Shown piece after piece: positions 28,528 to 37,506 of a stretch of DNA of 37,570 bases; within the stretch, counting starts at the first letter, position 1, and each line of letters begins with the position of its first letter. The stretch is from an uncultured Pseudanabaenaceae cyanobacterium (lineage in GTDB: Bacteria; Cyanobacteriota; Cyanobacteriia; PCC-9006; JAAUQQ01). The stretch spans positions 1 through 37,570 of the forward strand of contig CALLAT010000129.1 of NCBI GenBank assembly GCA_938002085.1. Reading direction: 5' to 3'. Below the pieces are notes generated by a model. The model saw only the letters and a program-made list of their open reading frames with translations, was not told where the DNA came from and searched no databases. Both the position numbers and the translations under genes were made by a program.

Positions 28528-29802
28528 TTAGTCCAGGTAGCCCATCAAAATTTTGGGCTCTTCATCAACAATATTTGGGCCAACCGGGCGAGCACCATAG
28601 GTGTTCTCGATGCTGCTAACAGGCATGACGCTGTTGCCAATGGGGCGAGGACCAGCCATATTCTCAATGCGAACGACTTCAAAATCATTGCCGCTGACGG
28701 GGCGAGTTTCGGGGTCGCGGTAGGTGCTTACGACTTCCATTTTGCTCGCTTCAATGGGTCGCTGGTGGTTCGCGTTACCGTAGGTGCCGGAAATCTCTAG
28801 GCTGCTAGTGCCCACGGGACGATGCTCAGGCAAAGGAGCTGCACCCTTATAAAGAGTCAGGCCAGCAGCGGAAGCACTGTCAGCTGCTGAACTCACAGCA
28901 GCTTTCGAAGCAGCTGCCTTCTTCGCTGCGGTGGTTTTGGTGGTGCTACGGCGGCGCGTGGTGGTTTTAGGAGCCATGGTGGAAGATTCCTGTGTAGGGG
29001 TGGATGAAGCGGATGCAGCCTGACGGCTAGCTTTGCGAGCTGCCGGAGACTTTTTCGCAGCGGTGCTTTTGCGGGAGGTCGCTGCTGGGGTCGCTGGGCT
29101 GCTGCGTTTCGCAGTAGTTGCCTTGGTTGCAGTTGCCTTAGCAGCTGCAGTTTTGGTTGCGGCTTTGGCGGAAGCCTTAGGGGTTGCAGCAGCTTTAGCC
29201 CTAGTGGTCGTTTTTTGGGCTACCGCTTTTTTGGCTACCGCCTTCTTGGCAGCGGGCTTGGCCGAAGCCGCCTTGGCCGTTGTTGCAGTCTTTCGTTTAG
29301 AGGCTGCTGCTTTGCTGCTAGATTTTGCAACAGTCTTAGCTGGGGCTTTTGGAACTGAGGCTTTTTTGGTTGAGCTAGGTTTTTTGCTTGCCGCCTTCTG
29401 GGTTTTTGGGGTTACAGATGCTGTTTTACTGTCAGCGACTGACTTCTTGCTTCCAGGAGAGGCTTTTGCCTTGACAGGCTTGCTTTCCTTTGGACTTTCA
29501 GTTAACTCTTCGATGGTCTCAGCCGTTTTCACGACAGTCCCGGTCGCAGCCAAAATTGTCTCGGCAGCTCTGACGACTTTGGCATCGTCGCTTTCCGGGG
29601 CAGCTGCTTTTGATGTATTGAGATCTTTGGCCTCAGTTTCAGTCTTGCTCGGGCTTGCTACGTCAGTACTAATGCTTTCTGCGGCCTTGAGCGCAGGGCT
29701 CTTTTCTGGAGCAGTTGCCTTACTCGCAGTGCCTTCGGAACCAGCAGAGCTAGCCGCCGAGCTGCGTTTTCTTGTTCTAGCGGCAGTGCGGCGTACCGGC
29801 AT
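28528..29802 (-). CDS. Histone-H1-like Lys/Ala-rich protein with C-terminal RP-repeats
   Basis: The 424-residue product has three parts: a mixed Ala/Ser/Glu head (1-107), a long Lys/Ala/Thr tract (about 108-300) resembling the C-terminal tail of histone H1, and a tail of five RP(V/I) units of 19-20 residues (328-424) with consensus RP(V/I)...(S/N)..EV...Y. It lacks a signal peptide and membrane helix. ATG 29802 is strongly supported by GGAGGA six bases upstream. An in-frame ATG at 28977 (Met276, AGGA about 11 bases upstream) could give a 149-residue short form. DNA or RNA binding by the basic tract is inferred from composition. I do not recognise the RP-repeat family. It lies between menB and menD, so it could share their transcript. 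Confidence 0.75.
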   Translation of the reverse strand: MPVRRTAARTRKRSSAASSAGSEGTASKATAPEKSPALKAAESISTDVASPSKTETEAKDLNTSKAAAPESDDAKVVRAAETILAATGTVVKTAETIEELTESPKESKPVKAKASPGSKKSVADSKTASVTPKTQKAASKKPSSTKKASVPKAPAKTVAKSSSKAAASKRKTATTAKAASAKPAAKKAVAKKAVAQKTTTRAKAAATPKASAKAATKTAAAKATATKATTAKRSSPATPAATSRKSTAAKKSPAARKASRQAASASSTPTQESSTMAPKTTTRRRSTTKTTAAKKAAASKAAVSSAADSASAAGLTLYKGAAPLPEHRPVGTSSLEISGTYGNANHQRPIEASKMEVVSTYRDPETRPVSGNDFEVVRIENMAGPRPIGNSVMPVSSIENTYGARPVGPNIVDEEPKILMGYLD

Positions 29803-29986
29803 CTGCTTCCTCCAGCCTAAATGTTGATTCGCTGATCAATAACTATGAGTGAAACGTACCTACTAATTGAATAGTTTCAATACGAATAGACTTAGATTGA
29901 TTGCATTGCCTTAACTTTATCATTTCTGATCCCCAGTGATGTTGAGGACATTGATTTGCATCCTTTATTGGGGCGATTTTGAGGGA

Positions 29987-31765
29987 TTAAGCTTCGGAGG
30001 GTTTGCTTGCGGTCGCGAGGAGCTGGTGACGCCATTGAGTGTCGGATTTGCGATCGGTTCGGAGTTCCAGGAGACGAATGCCGTTGTTTGGCAGAGGGTT
30101 AACTCGGTTTTTGAGCTGTTCCCAGGTTGTGATTTCTTCGTAGCTTGCGCCGTAGGTTTTGCAGAGATCTGCAAAATTGATCGGTTGGGGGGTGGCGAAG
30201 AATTGCTCAAAGGGAGGTTCAAATTTAGCGATGGGCAGTAGCTCAAAAATTCCGCCGCCGTTGTTGTTGATCAAGATGATGGTTAGGTGTCCTCGCAACT
30301 GAGCCCTCAATAGCCAACCATTGGTGTCGTGGAGCAGAGCCAGATCGCCTGTGACCATGATGCTGGGCCGATTCTTTTGAGCGATGCCGATCGCGGTGGA
30401 GAGAGTGCCGTCAATGCCATTTGCCCCCCGGTTGAAGTAGGGGAGGATCTGGCGATTGCTCCCCTGCCAAAACCATTCCATGTCGCGAATGGGGGTGCTA
30501 TTGGCAATAAAGAGGGGGGTTTGTTCCGGCAGGGTTTGGGATAGCAACCAGGGCAGTTTGGGCTCACGCAGTTCGGCCAGATTGCCCATGGCTTGTTCTA
30601 CTGCGGCAGTCGTTTGAACTTCTAACTTTTGCCAATGGCTGTTGTACTGCTGCGGGGTTGGAGGGGATGTGGTTTCCCGTTGATTGGCCAGTTGGTGCGC
30701 CAATGGCTGGAGGCCACAGTGCAGATGTTGGGTCTTGCCATGGAGGGGGTCAAAATTGCCGGGGCGATCGCTGACGACCCATTGCCTGCAATCCAAGGCT
30801 GCGAGCCACTGTCGTAATACTTTGCTGGTGGGCAGTTCACCGAGACGTAGCACGGCATCAGGCCGCAATCGTCGCTGATGCTCAGGCTGACGCAGAATGA
30901 GGTCGTAGTGGCAGATTAGGTTTGGCAGTTGAGATTGGCGACTGCGGAGGGGGTTGAGGGCGTCGGCTAAGATCGGCCAGCCTAGACTTTGAGAGAGACT
31001 AGCGATCGCCTCTACATAATCGTCCGTCACCTCTGGCTGAGCCAATCCGACAACGATGACGCCCCTGTCGGTGTTTTGCCAGGGCGGCAGCCGAGCAAGA
31101 TCTCTGCTTAGGACAGATCCTTCTGACAGGAGATGGGCAAAGAATTCATCACTGTTGAAGGTCTCTGCCAAGGCTTCAATCTTTGGATCGGAGAGGGGAG
31201 CCAGGGGCTCTCGCAAGGGAATGTTGAGGTGGACTGGACCCACTTGAGGGAAACGGGTCTGCTCCCAGCTAAACCTCACGGTTTGGCGTAGATAGCTGAG
31301 GGAGGCTAACGCGGCATCCGGTAATCGTAATTCGGCTTGCCAGGTGGGATATTGACCGAATAACTTCACTTGATCAATCGCCTGGCCAGCATGGCAATGG
31401 CGCAGTTCTGGGGGGCGATCGGCCGTTAAAACAAGCAGGGGAACCTGGCTTTCTCTGGCTTCAATCACTGCGGGGTAAAAGTTTGCGCCCGCTGTACCTG
31501 AGGTGCAAACGAGGGCTGTGGCTCGATGGTGTTGCCGCGCTAGGCCCAGGGCAAAAAAGCTAGCTGAGCGTTCATCCAGCACTGGAATGGCTTGAACGCC
31601 AGGATGTTGGGCAAAGGCGATCGTCAGCGGGGCACTGCGAGAACCAGGGCAGATGACAGCATGACGAAGCCCGAGCCGATAGAGGCTCTCCACCAAGATC
31701 GATGCCCAAAGCTGATTGATGTTGCGAAAATCTAGGCAAAAATCTGAGTTTATGGCCGGGGACAT
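29987..31765 (-). CDS. menD: SEPHCHC synthase MenD (thiamine-diphosphate enzyme)
   Basis: The 592-residue enzyme condenses isochorismate with 2-oxoglutarate, using thiamine diphosphate, in phylloquinone/menaquinone synthesis. The N-terminal NQLWASILVESLYRLGLRHAVICPGSRSAPL and DERSASFFALGLAR segments, and the ThDP-binding GDLALLHDTNGWLL followed by INNNGGGIF, are all present. The frame extends upstream to 31849, but family conservation starts after ATG 31765, and that choice avoids overlap with divergent lepB. It lies in the same direction as menB, with the H1-like gene between them. Confidence 0.95.
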   Translation of the reverse strand: MSPAINSDFCLDFRNINQLWASILVESLYRLGLRHAVICPGSRSAPLTIAFAQHPGVQAIPVLDERSASFFALGLARQHHRATALVCTSGTAGANFYPAVIEARESQVPLLVLTADRPPELRHCHAGQAIDQVKLFGQYPTWQAELRLPDAALASLSYLRQTVRFSWEQTRFPQVGPVHLNIPLREPLAPLSDPKIEALAETFNSDEFFAHLLSEGSVLSRDLARLPPWQNTDRGVIVVGLAQPEVTDDYVEAIASLSQSLGWPILADALNPLRSRQSQLPNLICHYDLILRQPEHQRRLRPDAVLRLGELPTSKVLRQWLAALDCRQWVVSDRPGNFDPLHGKTQHLHCGLQPLAHQLANQRETTSPPTPQQYNSHWQKLEVQTTAAVEQAMGNLAELREPKLPWLLSQTLPEQTPLFIANSTPIRDMEWFWQGSNRQILPYFNRGANGIDGTLSTAIGIAQKNRPSIMVTGDLALLHDTNGWLLRAQLRGHLTIILINNNGGGIFELLPIAKFEPPFEQFFATPQPINFADLCKTYGASYEEITTWEQLKNRVNPLPNNGIRLLELRTDRKSDTQWRHQLLATASKPSEA

Positions 31766-31798
31766 GGGCGATCTTGGAGGCGCAAAAAGGACAGCATC

Positions 31799-32551
31799 AT
31801 GGCGCAGAAGCTCAGCTGCCAAGATATGCTCATTGAGAGAACAAAGCAATTGCGACTGACAGATTTTATGGCTTCAGACCCATCCCAGCAGGACTCTACC
31901 AAGCCAGACTCACCCCAGTCGGACGCGGTTCAGGCATCAGCCACACCTGGGTCTGCTGGCCTGGGTGGTGGCAAAGCAGATGCTTCCCCTGTCACTCATG
32001 AGCTGAAGCCCAGTTTGTGGAGACAGTTCTGGAAGGGGCAGCGGGAAAATGCAGTGTTGTTGGGGATTGCGCTGAGCCTGGCGATCGCCATTCGCATGTT
32101 TGTGGCAGAGCCACGCTTTATCCCTTCGGATTCCATGGTGCCGACCCTGGAAGTGGGCGATCGCCTCGTCGTCGAAAAAGTCTCCTTCCGCTTTCGTCAG
32201 CCCCAGCGGGGCGAAGTTGTCATTTTTGAGCCCCCCCGCCAGCTGCAAGCGCTGGGCTATGGCAACGGCCAAGTTTTTATCAAGCGCGTGATTGGCCAGC
32301 CGGGTCAAAACGTTGCCGTTGAGGATGGCAGCGTCTTTGTTGATGGGAAAGCCTTAGTTGAGCCCTACATCGCAGAACCCCCAGCCTATGACTGGGGGCC
32401 CTATACCGTCCCTGAAAATGCGCTGCTGGTCATGGGCGATAACCGCAATAACAGCAACGACTCCCATGTTTGGGGGTTCTTGCCCCAGCAGAATCTGCGG
32501 GGGCGAGCATTATTTCGCTTTTGGCCTTTGAATCGGGCCGGTTGGGTTTAG
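31799..32551 (+). CDS. lepB: Type I signal peptidase
   Basis: The 250-residue membrane enzyme removes signal peptides from exported proteins, facing the periplasm or thylakoid lumen. It has a Ser/Pro-rich cytosolic head, one transmembrane helix (NAVLLGIALSLAIAIRMFV), the catalytic serine in IPSDSMVPTL, the catalytic lysine in RLVVEKVSFRF, KRVIGQPGQ and the box-E MGDNRNNSNDSHVWGFL. ATG 31799 is chosen because AAGGA at 31787-31791 sits seven bases before it; ATG 31868 is an alternative. It is divergent from menD by 33 bases and ends 16 bases from the fcl stop. Confidence 0.95.
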   Translation: MAQKLSCQDMLIERTKQLRLTDFMASDPSQQDSTKPDSPQSDAVQASATPGSAGLGGGKADASPVTHELKPSLWRQFWKGQRENAVLLGIALSLAIAIRMFVAEPRFIPSDSMVPTLEVGDRLVVEKVSFRFRQPQRGEVVIFEPPRQLQALGYGNGQVFIKRVIGQPGQNVAVEDGSVFVDGKALVEPYIAEPPAYDWGPYTVPENALLVMGDNRNNSNDSHVWGFLPQQNLRGRALFRFWPLNRAGWV

Positions 32552-32567
32552 TCCTGGCTATTTGGAC

Positions 32568-33578
32568 CTAAGCGGCATTGGCGCGATACCAATCCACCGT
32601 GTGCTTGAGGCCTTCGCGGAATTCCATATTGGCTTTGAAGCCAAAGTAGTCTTCTGCGCGCTGGGTATCCAGGCAGCGACGGGGCTGACCGTTGGGCTTG
32701 TCTGTTTCCCAAACGAGCTCACCCTCATAGCCCATGACTTCGCAAATGGTCGTCACGAGTTCCTTGATAGAAATCTCCCGGTTGGTTCCCAGGTTGACGG
32801 GCTCATCGCCGCTGTAGCTTTGGGCCGCCATGACGATGCCGCGAGCTGCATCCTCGGAGTAGAGGAATTCGCGGGTTGGGCTGCCGTCGCCCCAAACGGG
32901 AATTTGCTTATCTCCTCGTTCTTGAGCTTCATGCACCTTGCGAATGAGTGCGGGAATGACATGGGAGCTACTGGGGTCAAAGTTGTCCTCAGGTCCATAG
33001 AGGTTTACGGGCAGTAGGTAAACCCCATCAAAGCCATATTGTTGGCGATAGGCTTGAAGCTGAACCAATAAAGCTTTCTTGGCAATGCCATAAGGGGCAT
33101 TGGTTTCCTCGGGGTAGCCGCTCCAGAGATCCGCTTCCTTGAAAGGCACGGGCGTAAATTTGGGATAGGCGCAAATCGTGCCGACACAAACAAATTTCTC
33201 CACACCAGCCTCATAGGCGCTGTGAATCAGTTGGGTCCCCATCATCAAGTTGTCGTAAAACAACTCAGCGGGCTTCTCCCGGTTGAGACCAATGCCACCC
33301 ACATGGGCTGCCAGGTGGATCACAATATCTTGCTGATCCACAGCATCTTGGCAGACGCTGAGCTTTCGTAGGTCTGCCTCTTGGGAGCGGGGAATCGTAA
33401 TTTTGCTGGGTTGTGCGCCGGCTTGACAGAGTTGTTTTACAACCTGCTTGCCAAGAAACCCGTTACCGCCTGTCACAAGGATGCGTTTTGTCGCAAGATC
33501 CATTGACGCTATGCCGGTCGTGCTTGGTTGGGATACAGAAGACTGTTTGATTGTGCCGAGATCCAATACCGCTGCCAT
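32568..33578 (-). CDS. fcl: GDP-L-fucose synthase
   Basis: The 336-residue extended short-chain dehydrogenase epimerises and reduces GDP-4-keto-6-deoxymannose to GDP-L-fucose, using NADPH. It has the Rossmann motif GGNGFLG, the family's VGTICAYPK and the catalytic Tyr163-x3-Lys167 in APYGIAKK. The start could be ATG 33578 or ATG 33503; the latter gives 311 residues, near the usual length, and [13 protein letters not shown] begins there. Neither has a clear Shine-Dalgarno. It lies 243 bases downstream of gmd on the same strand, which supplies its substrate. Confidence 0.92.
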   Translation of the reverse strand: MAAVLDLGTIKQSSVSQPSTTGIASMDLATKRILVTGGNGFLGKQVVKQLCQAGAQPSKITIPRSQEADLRKLSVCQDAVDQQDIVIHLAAHVGGIGLNREKPAELFYDNLMMGTQLIHSAYEAGVEKFVCVGTICAYPKFTPVPFKEADLWSGYPEETNAPYGIAKKALLVQLQAYRQQYGFDGVYLLPVNLYGPEDNFDPSSSHVIPALIRKVHEAQERGDKQIPVWGDGSPTREFLYSEDAARGIVMAAQSYSGDEPVNLGTNREISIKELVTTICEVMGYEGELVWETDKPNGQPRRCLDTQRAEDYFGFKANMEFREGLKHTVDWYRANAA

Positions 33579-33623
33579 GTTTATGTGAATTAGGGTGGGT
33601 GGTCAGTAGGACAAGCTAGAGAC

Positions 33624-33639
33624 ACCCTAGTTCTAGGGT
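33624..33639. promoter_or_regulatory. Inverted repeats upstream of fcl
   Basis: ACCCTAG-TT-CTAGGGT at 33624-33639 is a perfect short hairpin, and AACTCTAGAGTT at 33656-33667 is a perfect palindrome, in the 243-base gap between gmd and fcl. They may be operator sites or processing signals. Confidence 0.35.
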
Positions 33640-33821
33640 AATACCAATACTTCTCAACTCTAGAGTTCAGAGGATTGGTGGTACTGACGGCTATCATTTG
33701 GGGGCTAAAACAAAACCGCAGGGGGCCTGTCATAAGACTAGGTTGCCCCTACGGCGATGGGGAAGCTACGTCAACAAACGTCCTTCCTCAGAGGATATAT
33801 AGGCGAATCGTGAACTTTGGG

Positions 33822-34889
33822 CTACATTGCGCCGGTGGTAAGGCGATCGCGAATGACCGCAGCATCTTTCACCAAGCCACCAGGAGACTCCAAACCCAGG
33901 GCCTGAAGATCTGCATCCACCATTTTTTGCACAAGCTCGTGAAAGGTCACGCTGGGCTTCCAGTTGAGCTTGGCTTGTGTTTTGGCTGGGTCACCGATCA
34001 GTAGGTCAACCTCGGTAGGGCGAAGGTAGCGCTCATCGAAGGCGACGTACTTATTCCAATCCAGATTGACATGGCCAAAGGCCACCTCTAGGAACTCCTT
34101 CACTGAGTGAGTTTCGCCCGTGGCGACGACATAGTCATCAGCCTTGTCCTGCTGAAGCATGAGCCACATGGCTTGAACATAGTCTTTGGCATAGCCCCAG
34201 TCGCGCTTGGCGTCCAGGTTACCCATGTAGATTTTATCCTGAGTGCCTGCAACGATGCGGGCAACGGCGCGGGTAATCTTGCGGGTTACGAAAGTCTCGC
34301 CACGACGGGGGGATTCGTGATTAAACAGGATGCCATTGCAGGCAAACAGGTCGTAAGACTCGCGATAGTTAACGGTTTGCCAGTGGGCAAAGACTTTGGC
34401 GCAGGCGTAGGGGCTGCGGGGATAGAAGGGAGTCTCCTCAGATTGGGGAACGGCTTTGACCTTGCCGTACATCTCGGAGGAGCCTGCTTGATAAAAGCGA
34501 ACTTCGTTGCCCGTGCGCTGCTGGTAGTCGCGAATGGCTTCTAGGATGCGCAGAGCACCCATGCCAACGCAGTCAGACGTGTATTCGGGGGAGTCGAAGC
34601 TCACGCGCACGTGGGACTGAGCACCCAGGTTATAGATCTCGTGGGGCTTTACATCTTCAATGATGCGGCGGATGGTGGTGCCATCGGTCAGGTCGCCATA
34701 GTGGAGGAAGAGGCTGGCGCCTTCTTTGTGAGGATCCACATAGATGTGATCGATGCGGTCGGTGTTGAAGGTAGAGGTGCGACGAATGATGCCATGTACT
34801 TCGTAGCCTTTTTCTAGGAGCAGTTCGCTGATGTAGGAACCATCTTGACCGGTAATGCCGGTGACTAGGGCGCGCTTCTTCTCGGTCAT
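33822..34889 (-). CDS. gmd: GDP-mannose 4,6-dehydratase
   Basis: The 355-residue enzyme converts GDP-mannose to GDP-4-keto-6-deoxymannose, the first committed step to GDP-L-fucose or GDP-rhamnose. It has GITGQDGSY (NADP-binding), GSSEMYGK, the catalytic Tyr161-x3-Lys165 in YACAK, and [16 protein letters not shown], all standard for Gmd. ATG 34889 has a weak AGG upstream. fcl follows on the same strand, and the two form a nucleotide-sugar module that feeds the adjacent transferases. Confidence 0.96.
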   Translation of the reverse strand: MTEKKRALVTGITGQDGSYISELLLEKGYEVHGIIRRTSTFNTDRIDHIYVDPHKEGASLFLHYGDLTDGTTIRRIIEDVKPHEIYNLGAQSHVRVSFDSPEYTSDCVGMGALRILEAIRDYQQRTGNEVRFYQAGSSEMYGKVKAVPQSEETPFYPRSPYACAKVFAHWQTVNYRESYDLFACNGILFNHESPRRGETFVTRKITRAVARIVAGTQDKIYMGNLDAKRDWGYAKDYVQAMWLMLQQDKADDYVVATGETHSVKEFLEVAFGHVNLDWNKYVAFDERYLRPTEVDLLIGDPAKTQAKLNWKPSVTFHELVQKMVDADLQALGLESPGGLVKDAAVIRDRLTTGAM

Positions 34890-35174
34890 GCCTGCCTCTT
34901 CTCTTTACTCGAAATGTTCAGTATGAAAATTCTGATGGGACAACGCTATGACTTGTATCGGTACGGCTGCCAAAACACATAGATCTGAAAACCTAGTCAG
35001 CTTAAGCAGTGAGCGATCGCGCCTGTAGCAGAAGTCATCACTCTTAAATGTTGCCCAAATAAATTACTTCACCACCGCTTTCCCCTCTTTTCAAAGATGG
35101 GATAGTTGGCGATCAAGGATAGAACTTTCGTTAGCCAACCAATAAAATACACTGCCAGCGGCAGAGTCCCCTAG
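34890..35174. other. Spacer between sugar transferase and gmd
   Basis: There is no gene in this 285-base gap. It contains a HIP1 site (GCGATCGC, near 35013) and AT-rich segments, presumably the gmd promoter. Confidence 0.4.
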
Positions 35175-35906
35175 TTAGTAAGCCCCGTTATTGTTGGGCA
35201 GTAAGACCACGCCAATCGTGCGAATGATGATCCATAGGTCTAGCTGAAAGGTACGGCAGCGGCTGTACCAGGCATCCATATAAACCCTGCGAGCGTAGGG
35301 GATATCGTTGCGACCTGAGACCTGCCAAAGACCAGTGATACCGGGACGTACTGACAGAACGGTGGGGATAGAATCGCCGTAACGAGGCAGTTCTTCCGGG
35401 ACAAGTGGTCTGGGACCCACAACGCTCATATCGCCTTTCAGCACGTTCCAAAATTGAGGAAACTCATCCAGGCTTGTAACCCTAAGAAAATTCCCGATGA
35501 CAGTGATGCGAGGGTCTTTTTTGAGCTTGTAGTTCTCGGCAAACTCTTGCTGTAGGTCAGGACAGGAGGCCACCAAATCTGCCAGCATGGCGTCGGCATT
35601 CACGACCATGGTGCGGAACTTAATGCAGCGAAAACGCTTACCCGAGCGGCCGACTCGCTCTTGCACAAAGAAAATTGGCCCTGCTGAAGTGAAGCGAATC
35701 AGCAGAGTAATAATGCTGTACAGCGGGGCACAGATAATCAAAACCGCCAAAGAAAAGGCAATATCAAAACCGCGCTTGAAGGTTGCGCTATCAAAGTGCC
35801 GGAGCCAGCCAGAGCTTCTACGCTTTGAGAAGCGCGGAAGTTCGTAGTTTGGTTTGGGTTGCGATCGCGTGCGGTACTTTGCCAGTACCTGCCTTTCGCC
35901 ATTCAT
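35175..35906 (-). CDS. Sugar-phosphate transferase initiating glycan synthesis (bacterial sugar transferase)
   Basis: The 243-residue membrane protein is of the WbaP/RfbP/WcaJ C-terminal type, which transfers sugar-1-phosphate from a nucleotide sugar to an undecaprenyl-type lipid at the cytoplasmic membrane. A hydrophobic helix (about 49-72, after KRGFDIA) is followed by FVQERVGRSGKRF, IKFRTM, LDEFPQFWNVLKGDMS, VVGPRPLVPEE and VRPGITGLWQVSGRND, the conserved catalytic segments. It lacks the extra N-terminal membrane domain of WbaP, like short PglC-type members. It lies in a run of minus-strand surface-glycan genes. Confidence 0.9.
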   Translation of the reverse strand: MNGERQVLAKYRTRSQPKPNYELPRFSKRRSSGWLRHFDSATFKRGFDIAFSLAVLIICAPLYSIITLLIRFTSAGPIFFVQERVGRSGKRFRCIKFRTMVVNADAMLADLVASCPDLQQEFAENYKLKKDPRITVIGNFLRVTSLDEFPQFWNVLKGDMSVVGPRPLVPEELPRYGDSIPTVLSVRPGITGLWQVSGRNDIPYARRVYMDAWYSRCRTFQLDLWIIIRTIGVVLLPNNNGAY

Positions 35907-36303
35907 GCCTGTTGGTTCCGTTCACACCACGATCCCATCATAGGGCGACCCTCTAAAATCGACTGTTACCCCATGTCCACCTTTTTATGAGTGGCACAAC
36001 CCCACCACCAGCTCTGCCTGACTCGTCAAATGCTGTTGAATCGGTATCTTTCCCTGAGAACGGATGTTCACGTTAGGAATGATTGCGTTGTCTTGGCACA
36101 TGCAATGCTTTTGCTGTACTTCAACTAGTCTGGATGATGGTTGTGCAATTGTAAAACCTGCACCTGTACTGCTCTAAAGCGGTTTTTCTGCAACCTAGGA
36201 AATCTGATGGCATCCTGTTGCCATGGGTTATCTGTTCCTACAATCCGTCGGAATTATATTGCTGTCAGGGCAAAATTAAAGTTTGTGAGAGAGCTTCTTT
36301 CTG
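35907..36303. other. Spacer between glycosyltransferase and sugar-transferase genes
   Basis: This 397-base stretch holds no convincing gene. A small hairpin ATGGCA-TCCTGT-TGCCAT lies within it. The rest is AT-rich, presumably the promoter of the sugar-phosphate transferase gene. Confidence 0.4.
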
Positions 36304-37497
36304 TCATTCAGCTTGGCTGGGGAAATGCTGTTGCTGGAAGCGGGTTTGGCATTGGACTAGAAAATGGCTGAAGCGATCGCGAAACTGAGCTTCGCTAAAG
36401 TCCTCTGCATGGTGGCGAATCACTTCAGGGCTGAGTTGAGACTCCTGTTGCTCAAAACACTCGACTGTTCTCACCAGAGACTCAACCGTTTGTTCTTCAA
36501 ACAGCATCCCTGTGCCCTGTTCCCCGTGATGACGCATGTCCTTGACGGTTTCAGCAGCACCGCCTTCACCATAGGCAATGACAGGCGTTCCACAGGCTTG
36601 GGCTTCCACAAGCGTAATGCCAAAGTCTTCGCAGGCTCCGTAGACAAAGGCCTTGGCGTCAGCCATATATTGCTCAACCACTTGGTTGGATTGTTTGCCC
36701 ATAACTTGGACATTGGGGGAGGCGATCGCCTCAATCTCGCCTAACTCCGGTCCATCCCCAATGACGACCAAGGGAAGCTGGAGCTGATTAAAAGCTTTGA
36801 CGATGAGGGGAACCTGCTTGTAGCTCACCAGGCGAGCTACGACGAGATAAAAGTCCTTTTTCTCCCTTTGCAGCTGGAAGCGGTTCACGTTGACCGGTGG
36901 GTAAATCACCTCCGCATCTCGCCGATAACAGCGCCAAATGCGTCGAGCAGTGTGATGTGAATTGGCGACGAAATAATCGACCCGATTCGCCGACAGGGCA
37001 TCCCACTGTCTTAAACGATGGAGTAGATAACGTGTGGCAATGCCGGGTAAGCCCCTGCCAGCCCGACTGCGAGCTAAGTAGTCAAAGGTTAAATCCCAGG
37101 CATAGCGCATGGGCGTGTGGCAATAACACACATGGAGCTGGTGAGGCGCAGCCAGAACGCCTTTGGCTACAGCATGGGATGAGGAAACCAATACGTCGTA
37201 TTGGCGCACATCGAGCTGTTCAATCGCCAGGGGCAAAAAGGGCAAATATTTCTGCACCCCATTCCTAGCGCCAGGGAAACGCTGTAAAAAAGTTGTGCCA
37301 ATCTCTCTACCATAGAGATAGCTATCCACATTGGTCGATTCAAAATCGATTAATGCATAAAGGTCTGCATCCAGAAATCGCAAGACCTGTTCTACGACTA
37401 ACTCAGAGCCACCCGTGGCCTTGGGAGTTAGCCATTCATGGATCAGGGCGTAGGACGTAGATTCAGCCTGGGTATGACTCAATTGCCTTGGATTCAA
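36304..37497 (-). CDS. Glycosyltransferase, GT-B fold, GT4-like
   Basis: The 397-residue protein has two Rossmann-like halves. The N-terminal half contains ALIHEWLTPKATGGSE, a typical start for this family. The C-terminal nucleotide-sugar-binding half has YLVVARLVSYKQVPLIVKAF, CEDFGITLVEAQACGTPVIAY (the E-x7-E signature) and GGAAETV. It would add a sugar, perhaps mannose or a related hexose, to a lipid-linked glycan; the specificity is unknown. There is no in-frame ATG before the conserved region, so a TTG (37497 or 37482) seems to be used, and no Shine-Dalgarno is visible. A tRNA-Ser end lies nine bases upstream. Confidence 0.88.
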   Translation of the reverse strand: MNPRQLSHTQAESTSYALIHEWLTPKATGGSELVVEQVLRFLDADLYALIDFESTNVDSYLYGREIGTTFLQRFPGARNGVQKYLPFLPLAIEQLDVRQYDVLVSSSHAVAKGVLAAPHQLHVCYCHTPMRYAWDLTFDYLARSRAGRGLPGIATRYLLHRLRQWDALSANRVDYFVANSHHTARRIWRCYRRDAEVIYPPVNVNRFQLQREKKDFYLVVARLVSYKQVPLIVKAFNQLQLPLVVIGDGPELGEIEAIASPNVQVMGKQSNQVVEQYMADAKAFVYGACEDFGITLVEAQACGTPVIAYGEGGAAETVKDMRHHGEQGTGMLFEEQTVESLVRTVECFEQQESQLSPEVIRHHAEDFSEAQFRDRFSHFLVQCQTRFQQQHFPSQAE

Positions 37498-37506
37498 TTG
37501 TTAGAA

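Noticed and set aside
29033-29827. 264-codon plus-strand frame
   Set aside because: It is the reverse of the Lys/Ala-rich gene; GC-biased Lys/Ala codons on the other strand create a hydrophobic Ala/Val/Leu shadow frame. It lacks a ribosome site.
36141-36371. 76-codon plus-strand frame in the glycan locus
   Set aside because: It overlaps the 3' end of the glycosyltransferase gene on the other strand and has no features.
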